Below are positions 17,756 to 27,294 of a stretch of DNA of 64,000 bases, in pieces (the stretch's first letter is position 1; the number at the start of each line of letters is the position of its first letter). The notes beneath the pieces are model-generated. The model was given only the letters and a program-made list of their open reading frames with translations. It was not told the DNA's origin and did no database searches. A program made the translations under genes and the position numbers. The stretch spans positions 372,001 to 436,000 of the forward strand of contig NZ_JACSOI010000001.1 of NCBI RefSeq assembly GCF_018728565.1. Direction: 5' to 3'. This stretch comes from Zobellia russellii. GTDB lineage: Bacteria > Bacteroidota > Bacteroidia > Flavobacteriales > Flavobacteriaceae.

Positions 17756-20344
17756 ATGAAAAAACTAATAGCTGCCTTTATTTTTCTATTGTCTTATGGC
17801 TCTTACGCCCAAGACTTTGAAAATATTGATTCCGAAGAAATCGTAACTTCCAATGAAACGGAAAACATCAACTTTTCCCCAGTTGGTTCAGAAACCTTTT
17901 CAATAACCGAAACTTTTGAGGAAGCCGCCGATCGAAATGAAATTCCGCACCGGACATTCAGTGGTTTAACCGGTGTTGAAAATGGCTATTATATTATTTC
18001 AGGCGTTTTTAGCAATGGTAAAACATTGAACAAGACGTTAAAAAAACTTCATAAAAAGGGATTTGATTCTGCCGGATACATTCTTAATCCAGAAAACGAG
18101 CTTAATTATGTTTACTTGGCGTATTACCCATTTGGTCTTGAAGCAGTGGATGCTTGCGCTTCAAATCTAGATGATACGTATACTAATGATAAGTGGATAT
18201 TAGAAATAGAGAATAGTGTTGCCATAGGAGGAGACGAGGTTGATTTAAACGAAGAAGCGGCGTCTATTGAAAACAGCATTGCACCAGTTGAAACCATAGC
18301 AGCAACTTCCGATTTTTCAGAACTAGAAAAAACAGAGCCAGTTCAAGAAAGTGAAATTACTGTTCCTGCATTTTCCTCTGACGTAGCAACGGACATTTCT
18401 GAAGTAGAAACTCCGGCCTCTACACTTTCCGAAACAACAAGCAAGACCAAACTTCTACAACGTGCAGACCACTATTTTGACAAAATGTGGTATGCCGAAG
18501 CTGCAGAACTCTATGAGCAAGCCTTAGAAAAAGGAGACAAGAATCGGTCTAGGGAAGTAATTCAAAAAACAGCGGACGCCTACTATTTTAACACCAATAT
18601 GGAGAAAGCGTACCAGTGGTATAATGTACTGTACGAAAACTACGGTAAAGAAATGTCATCGGAAAATATTTTCAAATATGCACACTCCTTAAAAGGTACA
18701 GGCAAGTATGCGCGATCAAAACGTCTTATGCGTTTGTACAGTAAAAAGATGAAGGATGAACCTACTACAGAATTGTCCGGAAATCTTAAAGCTAACGAAA
18801 GTGAGTTGGACAATATCCTCAATACCAAAAAGGATTTTGAAATAAAGAATCTTGCGGTAAATACAGAATATTCAGATTTTTCTCCAATGTTCTTAGATTC
18901 TAACCAAGTGGTTTTCTCTTCCGCAAAAGACTCTTCTTTTTTTAATACCAGACGGTATAAATGGAATGATCAACCTTATCTGGATTTATATGTAGCCAAA
19001 ATAAACGAAGAGTCCAATGACCTAAAAAACGCTCTAAAATTTTCTAAGAAAATAAACACCAAATATCATGAAGCTTCGGTAACCTTTTCTCCGGATAATA
19101 GTACCATGTACTTTACACGTAACAACTACGGAAAAAAACTTAAGCGAGATAATAACGGTGTAAACCACCTAAAAATTTACAAGTCTACAAAAGTAGGTAC
19201 GGAATGGACCGAAGCCGTAGAGGTTTCTTTTAACAGCGATAATTATTCTACAGGACACCCAACTTTAAGCCCTGATGGAAAACAGCTTTACTTTGTTTCA
19301 GATATGCCCGGAAGTTTAGGTAAGACAGATATTTTTGTTGTAGATGTCCAAGAAGACGGTAGTTTCTCCGAGCCTAGAAACTTGGGTCCTACTATTAATA
19401 CGGAGCAACGCGAAATGTTCCCATTCTTTAACGGAACTAAACTATATTTTTCTTCCGACGGGTTTACAGGTCTTGGCGGTCTAGATGTTTATCAAAGTGC
19501 TTTTGATGCCGAAGAAGGTTTTGCAGAAGTCAAAAACCTTGGTCAGCCAGTAAACAGTAATAAAGATGATTTCTCTTATATCGTAAACGAAGAGAATCAA
19601 CAAGGATACTTCGCTTCCAACAGGGAAGGTGGAAAAGGAGACGATGATATTTATTCGTTTAAACGATTAATCATAGAAGAAGTTCCTGAAAACAATAATG
19701 CCATTGCCGGATTTGTAACTGAAATGGTAACAGGCGAGGTAATGCCACAGGCCTTAGTACAACTTTTAGATGAGAATGGAATAAAGCTTAAGGAAATGGA
19801 AACAGAAGATGACGGGAGCTTTATTTTTGAAGACTTGAACGACACTACAAAATACACTCTTAAAACTACTCAAGACAAGTTTGTTGATAATGAAAGGTTA
19901 GTAGAAACTACAGTAAACGATACGGTAAAAGTTGATATCGCCATGAAGCGACTTGAAGAAATGATCGCTGTTGAAGATGGTATTAAGAAGATCAAAACGG
20001 AAATGATTTACTTCAACTTTGACAAATCTTACATAAGACCGGATGCGGCCAAGGAACTTGATAAATTGGTTAGTGTAATGAAAGAATTCCCAACTATGGT
20101 CATTAAAATTGAATCACATACCGATTCACGCGGTAGCAAAGTATATAACGAATACCTATCTGATAAGAGGGCTAAATCTACAAGAGACTATATCATATCT
20201 CAAGGTATTGATGCCAGCCGTATAGAAAGCGCAATTGGTTACGGCGAAAACAGATTGCTTAATGATTGTGACGGATCATCACCATGCTCTGAAGCGGACC
20301 ACCTGCTAAACAGAAGATCGGAATTTATAATACTAAACATGTAA
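17756..20344 (+). CDS. porE: PorE-like OmpA-family protein: SPOR-like, TPR, PD40 propeller, CarboxypepD-like, OmpA
   Basis: 862 residues. After a signal peptide (1-18, ending SYA-Q) come: a SPOR-like module at about 68-153 (GVENGYYIISGVF to WILEI); an acidic Ser/Thr/Glu-rich linker; TPR-like helices at about 230-325; a PD40-type beta-propeller at about 365-640 with blades such as SPDGKQLYFVSD and KLYFSSDGF; a carboxypeptidase-regulatory-like fold at about 645-730; and an OmpA peptidoglycan-binding domain at about 750-862 (FNFDKSYIRPDA, ESHTDSRGS, NRRSEF). TPR-propeller-CRD-OmpA is the architecture of PorE, a peptidoglycan-tethered T9SS component; the SPOR-like module is an addition. The symbol rests on architecture only. 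The gene stands alone, with a terminator just after it. Confidence 0.75.
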   Translation: MKKLIAAFIFLLSYGSYAQDFENIDSEEIVTSNETENINFSPVGSETFSITETFEEAADRNEIPHRTFSGLTGVENGYYIISGVFSNGKTLNKTLKKLHKKGFDSAGYILNPENELNYVYLAYYPFGLEAVDACASNLDDTYTNDKWILEIENSVAIGGDEVDLNEEAASIENSIAPVETIAATSDFSELEKTEPVQESEITVPAFSSDVATDISEVETPASTLSETTSKTKLLQRADHYFDKMWYAEAAELYEQALEKGDKNRSREVIQKTADAYYFNTNMEKAYQWYNVLYENYGKEMSSENIFKYAHSLKGTGKYARSKRLMRLYSKKMKDEPTTELSGNLKANESELDNILNTKKDFEIKNLAVNTEYSDFSPMFLDSNQVVFSSAKDSSFFNTRRYKWNDQPYLDLYVAKINEESNDLKNALKFSKKINTKYHEASVTFSPDNSTMYFTRNNYGKKLKRDNNGVNHLKIYKSTKVGTEWTEAVEVSFNSDNYSTGHPTLSPDGKQLYFVSDMPGSLGKTDIFVVDVQEDGSFSEPRNLGPTINTEQREMFPFFNGTKLYFSSDGFTGLGGLDVYQSAFDAEEGFAEVKNLGQPVNSNKDDFSYIVNEENQQGYFASNREGGKGDDDIYSFKRLIIEEVPENNNAIAGFVTEMVTGEVMPQALVQLLDENGIKLKEMETEDDGSFIFEDLNDTTKYTLKTTQDKFVDNERLVETTVNDTVKVDIAMKRLEEMIAVEDGIKKIKTEMIYFNFDKSYIRPDAAKELDKLVSVMKEFPTMVIKIESHTDSRGSKVYNEYLSDKRAKSTRDYIISQGIDASRIESAIGYGENRLLNDCDGSSPCSEADHLLNRRSEFIILNM

Positions 20345-20364
20345 AAACCATAAATCCTAAACCA

Positions 20365-20396
20365 AACCGCTGCCTTAAAAGGCAGCGGTTTTTTTG
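20365..20396 (+). terminator. Intrinsic terminator after the PorE-like gene
   Basis: A perfect 10-bp stem AACCGCTGCC / GGCAGCGGTT with loop TTAAAA, followed by a T-run. Confidence 0.92.
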
Positions 20397-20858
20397 TGCC
20401 TAACTATCTACCCTAACCCGTTCCAACGTTAACAATCTTGAATAATACTACCAATACACCTAATATGAGTCTAAGAAATATCAATTTCCATTTAGGTATA
20501 AAAACAACTTGAAAGGCAAAAAGCGTCGTATATTCATTAGACAGGCCATTTATCTATGATTTAAAACAAGGCCACAAGCCTCCTTTGTTTATCACCACTT
20601 CACTTATTTTATATGGGTAGCCTCTTCCTATGCCCCAACTTTGTACCCAATCTCAAAATTAATGGTATCAGGAAATTATCACTTTTTAAGGAAATTTAAG
20701 TAGAGGCTTTTAGAGACTTGACTTTTAGAATGCTCACAAAGTATTTTAAGGCCTTTTCGTGGTTTTGTTTTGCCTTATTGATACTTGTATGTACGCATTT
20801 ATTAACAGGGTGTCTACGGCCTTAGTATTCGCCTGACCAAATAATACAATTAAGAATT
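20397..20858. other. 462-nt gene-free stretch between convergent genes
   Basis: No ORF of note, no tRNA-like fold and no clear promoter was seen. It separates the terminators of the PorE-like gene and the DUF4837 gene. It may be decayed sequence; nothing in it can be named. Confidence 0.5.
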
Positions 20859-20892
20859 AAAAATGCCCATCTCGGTTGAAATGGGCATTTTT
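20859..20892. terminator. Bidirectional-type hairpin terminating the DUF4837 transcript
   Basis: A 12-bp perfect stem AAAAATGCCCAT / ATGGGCATTTTT with a 10-nt loop. The A/T-flanked stem can end transcription in either direction. Placed 25 nt after the DUF4837 stop on the minus strand. Confidence 0.88.
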
Positions 20893-20916
20893 AATATGGA
20901 TTTTTGCCAAAGAACT

Positions 20917-21918
20917 CTATTTCTCAGTTCCGGCCGGTTGTAACTCTAACGTTTTTAAAATTGCCTCTAACTCAAAAAGATCGTTTCGCTTTTCGGTTGC
21001 AGGGGCAAATACAAAGCCTTCTAAGACCAACTTTCTATTGTTCTGTTTATCGTTCAAAATGTAGGTCAAGAACGGTCCGGCCATAGGGTAGTTTTTTATA
21101 TCCCAAAGGCCTCTTACTTCCACTCCCTTTAAACCGCCAATTTCTGTGGGGTATATATAAGGCGCAAAAGCAGGTTCTGTACGCATGTGGGTAATTTTTC
21201 CAGTAACATCTGGTCCGGGAATGTACTTGGCGCCCATAGAATCGCGCATAGCCACTATATCCTTAACCAGAGTAGAATCGGTACTAAAGCTGCTCTCAGG
21301 CATCTCATAAACGATAATATTGGCCGTACCCTTCTGTATTTCACGGTCAATCCACACAAAGTTATCCTCTTGTTTCCCTACTTTATAGATAGACGGTATT
21401 TTTAGTGTAATACCAAACTTATCCTGTAATACGGTTTCTTTGTTCAATGACCGCTCAAAACGGTTTTGGGCAGCCTCGATCTCCATGTCCTTAAAAGCCG
21501 TAATAATTTCATCTGCCTTTGCATCTATGTTTTCAAGAACCTCCTGCTTGGTAGTTCCTTTAATGACACCCACACGCTGCGGTGTAGCATACATATCCTT
21601 TTTAATATGTGCCAGGTTCAAAGAATCTTCGGCCACATAAAGAATAGACCGCGTATTCCTAATGGAACCCGTAAAGAACTTGGGTGCAATTTGGTCTATG
21701 GTAAATAAAGGCTCATCCATGGGCATTCCAACAACGGGAGCGGCAAAATGGCTTCTTATACTATCGCCCACACTACCTTTCCATAGTTCGTTATCAATAA
21801 CCACCACCATAGAGTTTATGGCTCCTACGGAACTAGGAAGGTAATTTTGGTTCTTAGAGTCTTTGCAGGATAAAAGTGCTAGGGAAAAGAGTAAAAATAG
21901 TGTTCCAGCTTGTTTCAT
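20917..21918 (-). CDS. DUF4837-family lipoprotein
   Basis: 333 residues. The N-terminus (FLLFSLALLSC, Cys at 18) is a lipobox, so it should be a lipid-anchored envelope protein. LPSSVGAINSMVVVIDNELW (27-46) and the later LFTIDQIAPKFF are the pattern I know from DUF4837 proteins of Bacteroidota. The family has no assigned function. It follows the lytic transglycosylase gene by 12 nt, which suggests one transcript and perhaps a link to cell-wall turnover. Confidence 0.82.
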   Translation of the reverse strand: MKQAGTLFLLFSLALLSCKDSKNQNYLPSSVGAINSMVVVIDNELWKGSVGDSIRSHFAAPVVGMPMDEPLFTIDQIAPKFFTGSIRNTRSILYVAEDSLNLAHIKKDMYATPQRVGVIKGTTKQEVLENIDAKADEIITAFKDMEIEAAQNRFERSLNKETVLQDKFGITLKIPSIYKVGKQEDNFVWIDREIQKGTANIIVYEMPESSFSTDSTLVKDIVAMRDSMGAKYIPGPDVTGKITHMRTEPAFAPYIYPTEIGGLKGVEVRGLWDIKNYPMAGPFLTYILNDKQNNRKLVLEGFVFAPATEKRNDLFELEAILKTLELQPAGTEK

Positions 21919-21930
21919 TTTGGTATAGGT

Positions 21931-23574
21931 TTACGATGAACATTCGCACAATTTTAATTTTGTGCCCGGTTTTAGATTCTTACCACTAATACCGTTCCAT
22001 TGTCGTAAATTTTCAACAGAAATTCCTGGATATTTTTTTGAAATGGTCCAAAGTGAGTCTCCACTTCGCACGGTGTGGGTCTTTGTCCCAGGAGGAAAAC
22101 TTTTTGGAGCAGCAGTTGTTTTTGTAGAAGCCACTGCCGCGCTTGGCATTCTTCTAGGAAAAATGGTAAGTCTTTGTCCTATTCTAAGGTTATTGCTGCG
22201 CAACCCGTTCCATTGCTTTATTTGGCTTACACCAACTCCGTAACGTTCTGCAATTTTACCTAGAAAATCTCCACTACGCACTTTATAACGAATTCTGTTC
22301 TGCTCTGCCTCCTTTACCATTTGCGGCAACGGGCTTTCTTTACTTTCCATTTCCTTTTTAATGTGGGCATAGATAGCTTCCTCATTATGCACAAAACCGC
22401 CCATAGCGTACTTTGGCAATCGTAAAGCATGGTTTTTTCCTTCAACAAATGGAATTACATCTAATTTATAAGATGGATTCAAGACCTTTAATTCATCTTT
22501 TCCCACGCCGGTCAATTCAGAAATTTGATCAAACGTAATTATACTTTTTACATGAATGGTATCGGTCTCAAAATAGGCCCTTTCTATTTTCTGACCTTTT
22601 AATCCGTGTTCCTCTGCATATTCAAAAAGGTACATCGTAGCAAAAAATGCAGGAACATAACCTGCAGTTTCCCTAGGCAAATAACGACGAAGATTCCAAT
22701 AGTTCTTTTGCCCACCAGATCTTCTAATGGCTTTGTTTACATTACCCGGACCGGAATTATAGGCCGCCAAGGCCAAATCCCAATCACCATAAATATCATA
22801 CAGTTTTGAAAGAAATTGACAAGCTGCAGTAGTTGCCTTTATAGGATCGCTACGGTCATCTACATAACTTGAAACATCCAATTTGTACTGCTTACCAGTG
22901 CCGTACATGAACTGCCATAGACCCGTAGCACCCACACGCGAACGTGCTCTAGGGTTTAACGCAGACTCCACAATAGAAAGATATTTCATTTCTAGGGGAA
23001 TGTTATGGTTGTCCAATTCTTGCTCGAACAGCGGAAAATAGAACTGACTTACCGTTAACATGCGCTCCATTAAATCCCTTTTTCTAAAAAGAAACGATTT
23101 GATTACGTTCTCCAAAGAAGGGTTGTAAGCGATGTTAAAAGGTGTTTTTTGATTTAGTTTTTCCAAACGGGCCTTAAGTGTATCCGTAGGAAGTGAAGTA
23201 GGGTAGGTCTTATCATAATCCAAATTTTCTACCTCACGAAACATCTCATCGGAAAGCGCTGCGTTTGCATAAAGCTCTTTCATCCAAAGACTATCATATT
23301 TAGCGGCTTCGGGCAAATCTTGAAGCCGAAAAGACAGGTCTAGACTATCTTTTTTGAGACTAATGGGGCTATCGTTAATAGTTGTACTATCAAGGGCCAT
23401 TTCTTCCATTTGCTCAATACCTTTCATATCCATAGCCAACGTATCGCCAGCAACTTCATTTATTGGGTTTGGCGACTGGGCAACGGAATCCTGCTCTTGT
23501 TCTTGCGCCATAAGTGGCAATGCCAAAACAAGGCTTGATAGAACTATGAAAAAACGTCTTTTGTTTTTTATCAT
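21931..23574 (-). CDS. Lytic transglycosylase with two LysM domains (MltD-like)
   Basis: 547 residues. A signal peptide is followed by an acidic linker, then an SLT/GH23 catalytic domain at about 190-305. That domain contains KYLSIVESALNPRARS (catalytic Glu of ESALNP), GATGLWQFM and LALAAYNSGPGNV. Two LysM modules follow, at about 433-480 (YKVRSGDFLGKIAERYGV) and 498-547 (HTVRSGDSLWTISKKY). It cleaves peptidoglycan glycan strands in the periplasm. MltD-like proteins carry one to several LysM copies, so this layout is ordinary. It is the first gene of a two-gene unit with DUF4837. Confidence 0.93.
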   Translation of the reverse strand: MIKNKRRFFIVLSSLVLALPLMAQEQEQDSVAQSPNPINEVAGDTLAMDMKGIEQMEEMALDSTTINDSPISLKKDSLDLSFRLQDLPEAAKYDSLWMKELYANAALSDEMFREVENLDYDKTYPTSLPTDTLKARLEKLNQKTPFNIAYNPSLENVIKSFLFRKRDLMERMLTVSQFYFPLFEQELDNHNIPLEMKYLSIVESALNPRARSRVGATGLWQFMYGTGKQYKLDVSSYVDDRSDPIKATTAACQFLSKLYDIYGDWDLALAAYNSGPGNVNKAIRRSGGQKNYWNLRRYLPRETAGYVPAFFATMYLFEYAEEHGLKGQKIERAYFETDTIHVKSIITFDQISELTGVGKDELKVLNPSYKLDVIPFVEGKNHALRLPKYAMGGFVHNEEAIYAHIKKEMESKESPLPQMVKEAEQNRIRYKVRSGDFLGKIAERYGVGVSQIKQWNGLRSNNLRIGQRLTIFPRRMPSAAVASTKTTAAPKSFPPGTKTHTVRSGDSLWTISKKYPGISVENLRQWNGISGKNLKPGTKLKLCECSS

Positions 23575-23617
23575 TTAAACTGCATATATAGCGGTGCCAA
23601 TTGCTTTAGTTAATAAA

Positions 23618-23641
23618 AGGGTTACAGTGCACTGTAACCCT
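23618..23641 (-). terminator. 24-bp perfect palindrome, probable pgk terminator
   Basis: AGGGTTACAGTG and its exact reverse complement abut with no spacer. Folded with a TGCA loop the stem is 10 bp. On the minus strand it is followed by TTTTATTAA, and it lies about 80 nt after the pgk stop. An operator for the downstream transglycosylase gene is the alternative. Confidence 0.65.
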
Positions 23642-23721
23642 CCTAAAATCGTACTTTTTTCTGAAAAAATAAAATTTTTATACAATTTAACGTTGTACAC
23701 CGTTTATCGATAACGCCTTTA

Positions 23722-24912
23722 TTAACCGATTATTGCAGCGATACCTGGTAGGCTTTTGCCCTCAAGGCTTTCCAACATTGCTCCACCACCTGTAGAAACA
23801 TAACTTACCTTATCATCAAAACCGAACTGTTTAACAGCCGCAACGGAATCACCTCCTCCAACAAGTGAAAAAGCACCACCTCTAGTAGCCTCATCTATAT
23901 AGTTACCCAAAGCAATGGTTCCTTTTGCAAAGCTTCCCATTTCAAAAACACCTATTGGTCCGTTCCATAGAATAGTCTTTGATTCCAGAATAACCTCTTT
24001 AAAGATTTCAAGTGTTTTTGGTCCGGCATCCAAACCTTGCCATCCGTCAGGAATTTTGGTTACGTCTACTATTTGTGTGTTGGCGTCATTAGAAAAATCA
24101 TCTGCTGCAATAACATCTACAGGAATATGTACCTTAACATTCTTTTCTTTAGCTTGTTTCAAGATTTCCATGGCCAAGTCCATCTTATCATCCTCACAAA
24201 TAGAATCACCTACTTGACCGCCCTGTGCTTTCACAAAGGTATAGGTCATACCTCCACCAATAATCAAGTGGTCTACCTTGTCTAAAATATTTTCAATAAT
24301 AGTAATCTTTGAAGATACTTTTGCTCCTCCTAAAATTGCCAAAACCGGTTTCTCTCCAGTTTGCATTACCTTGTCAATAGCTTCAATTTCTTTGGCCAAT
24401 AAAAATCCAAAACACTTGGTGTCCTTAAAGAACTTTGCCACTATAGTAGTTGATGCATGAGCTCTGTGCGCTGTACCAAAGGCATCGTTAATATAGATAT
24501 CACCTAACTTTGATAGTTTTTCGGCAAAGCCTTCATCCCCTTTTTCTTCTTCGGCATGGAACCTAAGGTTTTCTAACAACAAGATTTCACCGGGCTGAAG
24601 TTCCGCAACCGCTTTTTCGGCAACATCCCCAACACAATCAGACACAAACTTTACGGTTACACCAATAACTTCAGAAACCTTATTGGCAATATGTTGCAAA
24701 GATAAATCCGGATTCTTTTGTCCTTTTGGTCTTCCCAAATGGCTCATTAGAACAGCACTACCACCATCTTCAAGTACTTTTATAATAGTTGGTTTGGCCG
24801 CTTCTATACGGTTAGCGTCCGTTACGTTAAAGTTCTCGTCCAAAGGAACGTTGAAATCAACGCGAATGAGAGCTTTCTTATTTTCAAAATTAAAGTCGTT
24901 TACAGTTTTCAT
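23722..24912 (-). CDS. pgk: Phosphoglycerate kinase
   Basis: 396 residues, the standard length. [10 protein letters not shown] (17-26) is the substrate-binding signature, MSHLGRPKG (about 58-66) follows, and [13 protein letters not shown] and STGGGAMLE near the C-terminus bind nucleotide. It converts 1,3-bisphosphoglycerate and ADP to 3-phosphoglycerate and ATP in glycolysis. Monocistronic, with its own promoter element and a terminator-like palindrome. It is divergent from holB across a 142-nt spacer. Confidence 0.98.
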   Translation of the reverse strand: MKTVNDFNFENKKALIRVDFNVPLDENFNVTDANRIEAAKPTIIKVLEDGGSAVLMSHLGRPKGQKNPDLSLQHIANKVSEVIGVTVKFVSDCVGDVAEKAVAELQPGEILLLENLRFHAEEEKGDEGFAEKLSKLGDIYINDAFGTAHRAHASTTIVAKFFKDTKCFGFLLAKEIEAIDKVMQTGEKPVLAILGGAKVSSKITIIENILDKVDHLIIGGGMTYTFVKAQGGQVGDSICEDDKMDLAMEILKQAKEKNVKVHIPVDVIAADDFSNDANTQIVDVTKIPDGWQGLDAGPKTLEIFKEVILESKTILWNGPIGVFEMGSFAKGTIALGNYIDEATRGGAFSLVGGGDSVAAVKQFGFDDKVSYVSTGGGAMLESLEGKSLPGIAAIIG

Positions 24913-24934
24913 GTTATGCGGTTTTAGAGAGCCG

Positions 24935-24942
24935 CAAATGTA
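24935..24942 (-). promoter_or_regulatory. Promoter -7 element (TACATTTG) for pgk
   Basis: TACATTTG on the minus strand fits TAnnTTTG and lies 22 nt before the pgk ATG. A TTG (plus-strand CAA at 24969-24971) lies 26 nt further upstream, slightly too far for an ideal spacer. Confidence 0.55.
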
Positions 24943-25041
24943 ATAAAAAGGAAGTTAGACTGGTAGTCCAAAACCAATAGACTGTAGATATTAACCATAT
25001 TTATGATGTTGGTACGGTTAGATCGTATCTATTAAAAAAGT

Positions 25042-25049
25042 TATCTTTG
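25042..25049 (+). promoter_or_regulatory. Promoter -7 element (TATCTTTG) for holB
   Basis: TATCTTTG matches TAnnTTTG and ends 5 nt before the ATG at 25055, implying a leaderless or nearly leaderless transcript. Confidence 0.55.
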
Positions 25050-25054
25050 GCCCC

Positions 25055-26206
25055 ATGTTGTTCAAAGATATTTTAGGGCTATCGCACATTAAGAACCATT
25101 TGGCCACCAGTGCCAATGCAGGTAGAATTCCGCATGCACAACTATTTGTTGGTCCGGAAGGTTCAGGAACACTTCCCATGGCTATTGCTTATGCGCAATA
25201 TATTATTTGTGGTAATAGTGATGGAGAAAATACCGGAACCAACCAAAGTTGCAACCTTAAGTTTGAAGGACTCTCACATCCGGATATGCACTTTGCCTTT
25301 CCCGTTTCCAATTCGGATAAAGTAAAAAGCCATGCCGTGAGCAATCACTACATGCAAGAATGGCGTCAGTTTGTTAAAGAACAACCTTACGGCAATTTGT
25401 TTGATTGGTACCGTTTGATTGGTATTGAGAAAAAACAAGGTCAGATCGGTGTGGATGAGGCGCAGGACGTGGTCAAAAAACTGGTGTTAAAATCATACGA
25501 AGGCGGATATAAAGTGATGCTAATCTGGATGGCCGAAAAAATGAACACGGCCGCCGCCAACAAGCTTTTAAAACTCATTGAAGAACCGCCAAATAAAACC
25601 GTCTTTATTCTTATTACCGAAGACGAGGAACAGATCATACAGACTATTCGTTCTAGGTGTCAAGTATTACATTTCCCTCCACTTGCAGAAGAGGTTATGG
25701 CCAATGCCCTTGTACAAAAAGGAGCGCTACGCGAGGAAGCATTGAGAATTGCCCACGAGGCCAATGGCAATTTCAACAAGGCCCTGGATTTAATGAACGA
25801 AGATTCGGAAGATCTGATCTTTGAAAAATGGTTCGTACAATGGGTACGGAGCGCTTTTAAGGCCAAGGGCAACAAAAGTGCTATTCAGGACTTGATTATG
25901 TGGAGTGATGAAGTGGCAAAGACCGGCCGCGAAACCCAAAAGAAATTTCTACATTATTGCATTGCGGTAATGCGCCAGGCCATGCTTATTAATTTTAATA
26001 TCAAGGACCTTGCTTTTATGCGCATACATGCAGATGGTTTTAGCCTGGATAAGTTTGCCCCTTTCGTTCACGAGAACAATATTCTAACTATTGTTGAGGA
26101 GTTGGAGGATGCCATATATCATATTGAAAGAAACGGAAATTCAAAGATTGTTCTTACAGATCTATCCATAAAACTAACACGCTTGTTGCATAGAAAAGCG
26201 GCATGA
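25055..26206 (+). CDS. holB: DNA polymerase III subunit delta-prime
   Basis: 383 residues. The N-terminal AAA+ region has a degenerate Walker A (GPEGSGTL at 33-40, Thr in place of the usual Lys), as expected for the non-ATP-hydrolysing delta-prime subunit of the clamp loader. MNTAAANKLLKLIEEPP (about 165-181) and TIRSRCQVLHFPPL (about 204-217, the SRC motif) are diagnostic. It acts in sliding-clamp loading at the replication fork. The stretch between Walker A and about residue 110 is specific to Bacteroidota in my recollection. The gap to the next gene is 61 nt. Confidence 0.93.
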   Translation: MLFKDILGLSHIKNHLATSANAGRIPHAQLFVGPEGSGTLPMAIAYAQYIICGNSDGENTGTNQSCNLKFEGLSHPDMHFAFPVSNSDKVKSHAVSNHYMQEWRQFVKEQPYGNLFDWYRLIGIEKKQGQIGVDEAQDVVKKLVLKSYEGGYKVMLIWMAEKMNTAAANKLLKLIEEPPNKTVFILITEDEEQIIQTIRSRCQVLHFPPLAEEVMANALVQKGALREEALRIAHEANGNFNKALDLMNEDSEDLIFEKWFVQWVRSAFKAKGNKSAIQDLIMWSDEVAKTGRETQKKFLHYCIAVMRQAMLINFNIKDLAFMRIHADGFSLDKFAPFVHENNILTIVEELEDAIYHIERNGNSKIVLTDLSIKLTRLLHRKAA

Positions 26207-26267
26207 TCTGTGTCATAATGGGGTTTTTTTGCTAACTTAATAGCAACCAACCCTAAATCCGCAAGAC

Positions 26268-26666
26268 ATGGACACCTTTCTCAACTCGGCAACCGAAATC
26301 CTAATTCTAATTTTTTTAATCATTGTTTTCGTTCAGAGTAGCATTGATAAAGTGTTCGATTGGAAAGGAAATCTTAATTGGTTAACGGAGCATTTTACCG
26401 ATACGCCCTTGGCAAGTTTGGTGCCCTTTCTTTTACTTACATTAGTGTTAGTGGAAATGGCTGCCGGTATTTTATGTGCCGTAGGGCTTTATCAAATTTT
26501 GATTGTAGGAGAAAGCACCATTGCACTCTATGGCAGTATCCTTTCCTGCGCCTCCTTGCTCATGCTCATGTTTGGCCAGCGTATGGCCAAAGACTATGAA
26601 GGAGCTAAAACCATAGCGGTTTACTTCATGCCTGCCATCTTTCTAGTATATATGTTACAAAAATAA
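26268..26666 (+). CDS. DoxX-like four-helix membrane protein
   Basis: 132 residues with four hydrophobic helices (about 10-27, 48-72, 75-98 and 112-131). FVQSSIDKVFDWKGNLNWL after the first helix is the pattern of DoxX-type proteins (K-hydrophobic-N-W-L). The function of the family is poorly defined; some members interact with redox partners. It is probably co-transcribed with holB and ends in a strong terminator. Confidence 0.7.
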   Translation: MDTFLNSATEILILIFLIIVFVQSSIDKVFDWKGNLNWLTEHFTDTPLASLVPFLLLTLVLVEMAAGILCAVGLYQILIVGESTIALYGSILSCASLLMLMFGQRMAKDYEGAKTIAVYFMPAIFLVYMLQK

Positions 26667-26703
26667 AAAAGGCGTCCACAGATAAGGTCTGTGAACGCCT
26701 TTT
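26667..26703. terminator. Bidirectional terminator between the DoxX-like and OmpH-like genes
   Basis: AAAAGGCGT (26667-26675) pairs with ACGCCTTTT (26695-26703), and CACAGA pairs with TCTGTG further in, with one mismatch. A- and T-runs flank the stem, serving the convergent genes on both sides. Confidence 0.92.
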
Positions 26704-26726
26704 AATATAAGAACGTTGAGCAGCAA

Positions 26727-27233
26727 TTACTTCTTGTACTTATCGTTCAATAGCTTTACGATTTCGTCAGTTAAATCATTAGCATCCGATCCGTATAATA
26801 CACTACCGCCATCTCCTCCACCAAGGATGTAAGAATAACCGTTTGCTTTACCATAAGCCTTAACCTCTTTTTTTACTTTGCTAATGATACTATCCATTTC
26901 TGTCTGGCCCAATAACTGAAGCTGCTGGTCTTCTTGTTGCAGTTGCTGACCTATCATTTGTCCTTTTTGTTGCATAGCACCATATTCTTCCTGAGCTTTT
27001 GCTTGAGACATTTTTTGAGCCTTTGCCTGAAAAGCTTGAGCCTCCATTTGAAATGCTTGTGAAATACTATCTCTTTTTTTGGTAAGTGCGTCTGCCTTTA
27101 CTTTAAAGCTAGCCTCAACATCTATTTTTTCTTGGTACTCCTCCATCAACTTTACGTTGTCTACAAACCCAATTTTTTCCTGTTGACAAGAAACTGCTAC
27201 CAACATTAAAAATACCACTACTACATTTTTCAT
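26727..27233 (-). CDS. OmpH/Skp-family periplasmic chaperone-like lipoprotein
   Basis: 168 residues. After a hydrophobic leader ending LVAVSC (Cys16, lipobox-like), IGFVDNVKLMEEY starts the OmpH fold. A long Gln/Ala/Lys-rich coiled coil (about 45-115) and a C-terminal strand region (YSYILGGGDGGSVLYGSD) complete it. Skp/OmpH proteins hold unfolded outer-membrane proteins in the periplasm. The apparent lipid anchor is unusual compared with soluble Skp. It is monocistronic. Confidence 0.83.
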   Translation of the reverse strand: MKNVVVVFLMLVAVSCQQEKIGFVDNVKLMEEYQEKIDVEASFKVKADALTKKRDSISQAFQMEAQAFQAKAQKMSQAKAQEEYGAMQQKGQMIGQQLQQEDQQLQLLGQTEMDSIISKVKKEVKAYGKANGYSYILGGGDGGSVLYGSDANDLTDEIVKLLNDKYKK

Positions 27234-27294
27234 AATTCAGTTTATTTTAATCTGCTTTTTATTTTCGTTATCCTATTTTGAAAACTTTGACTGC

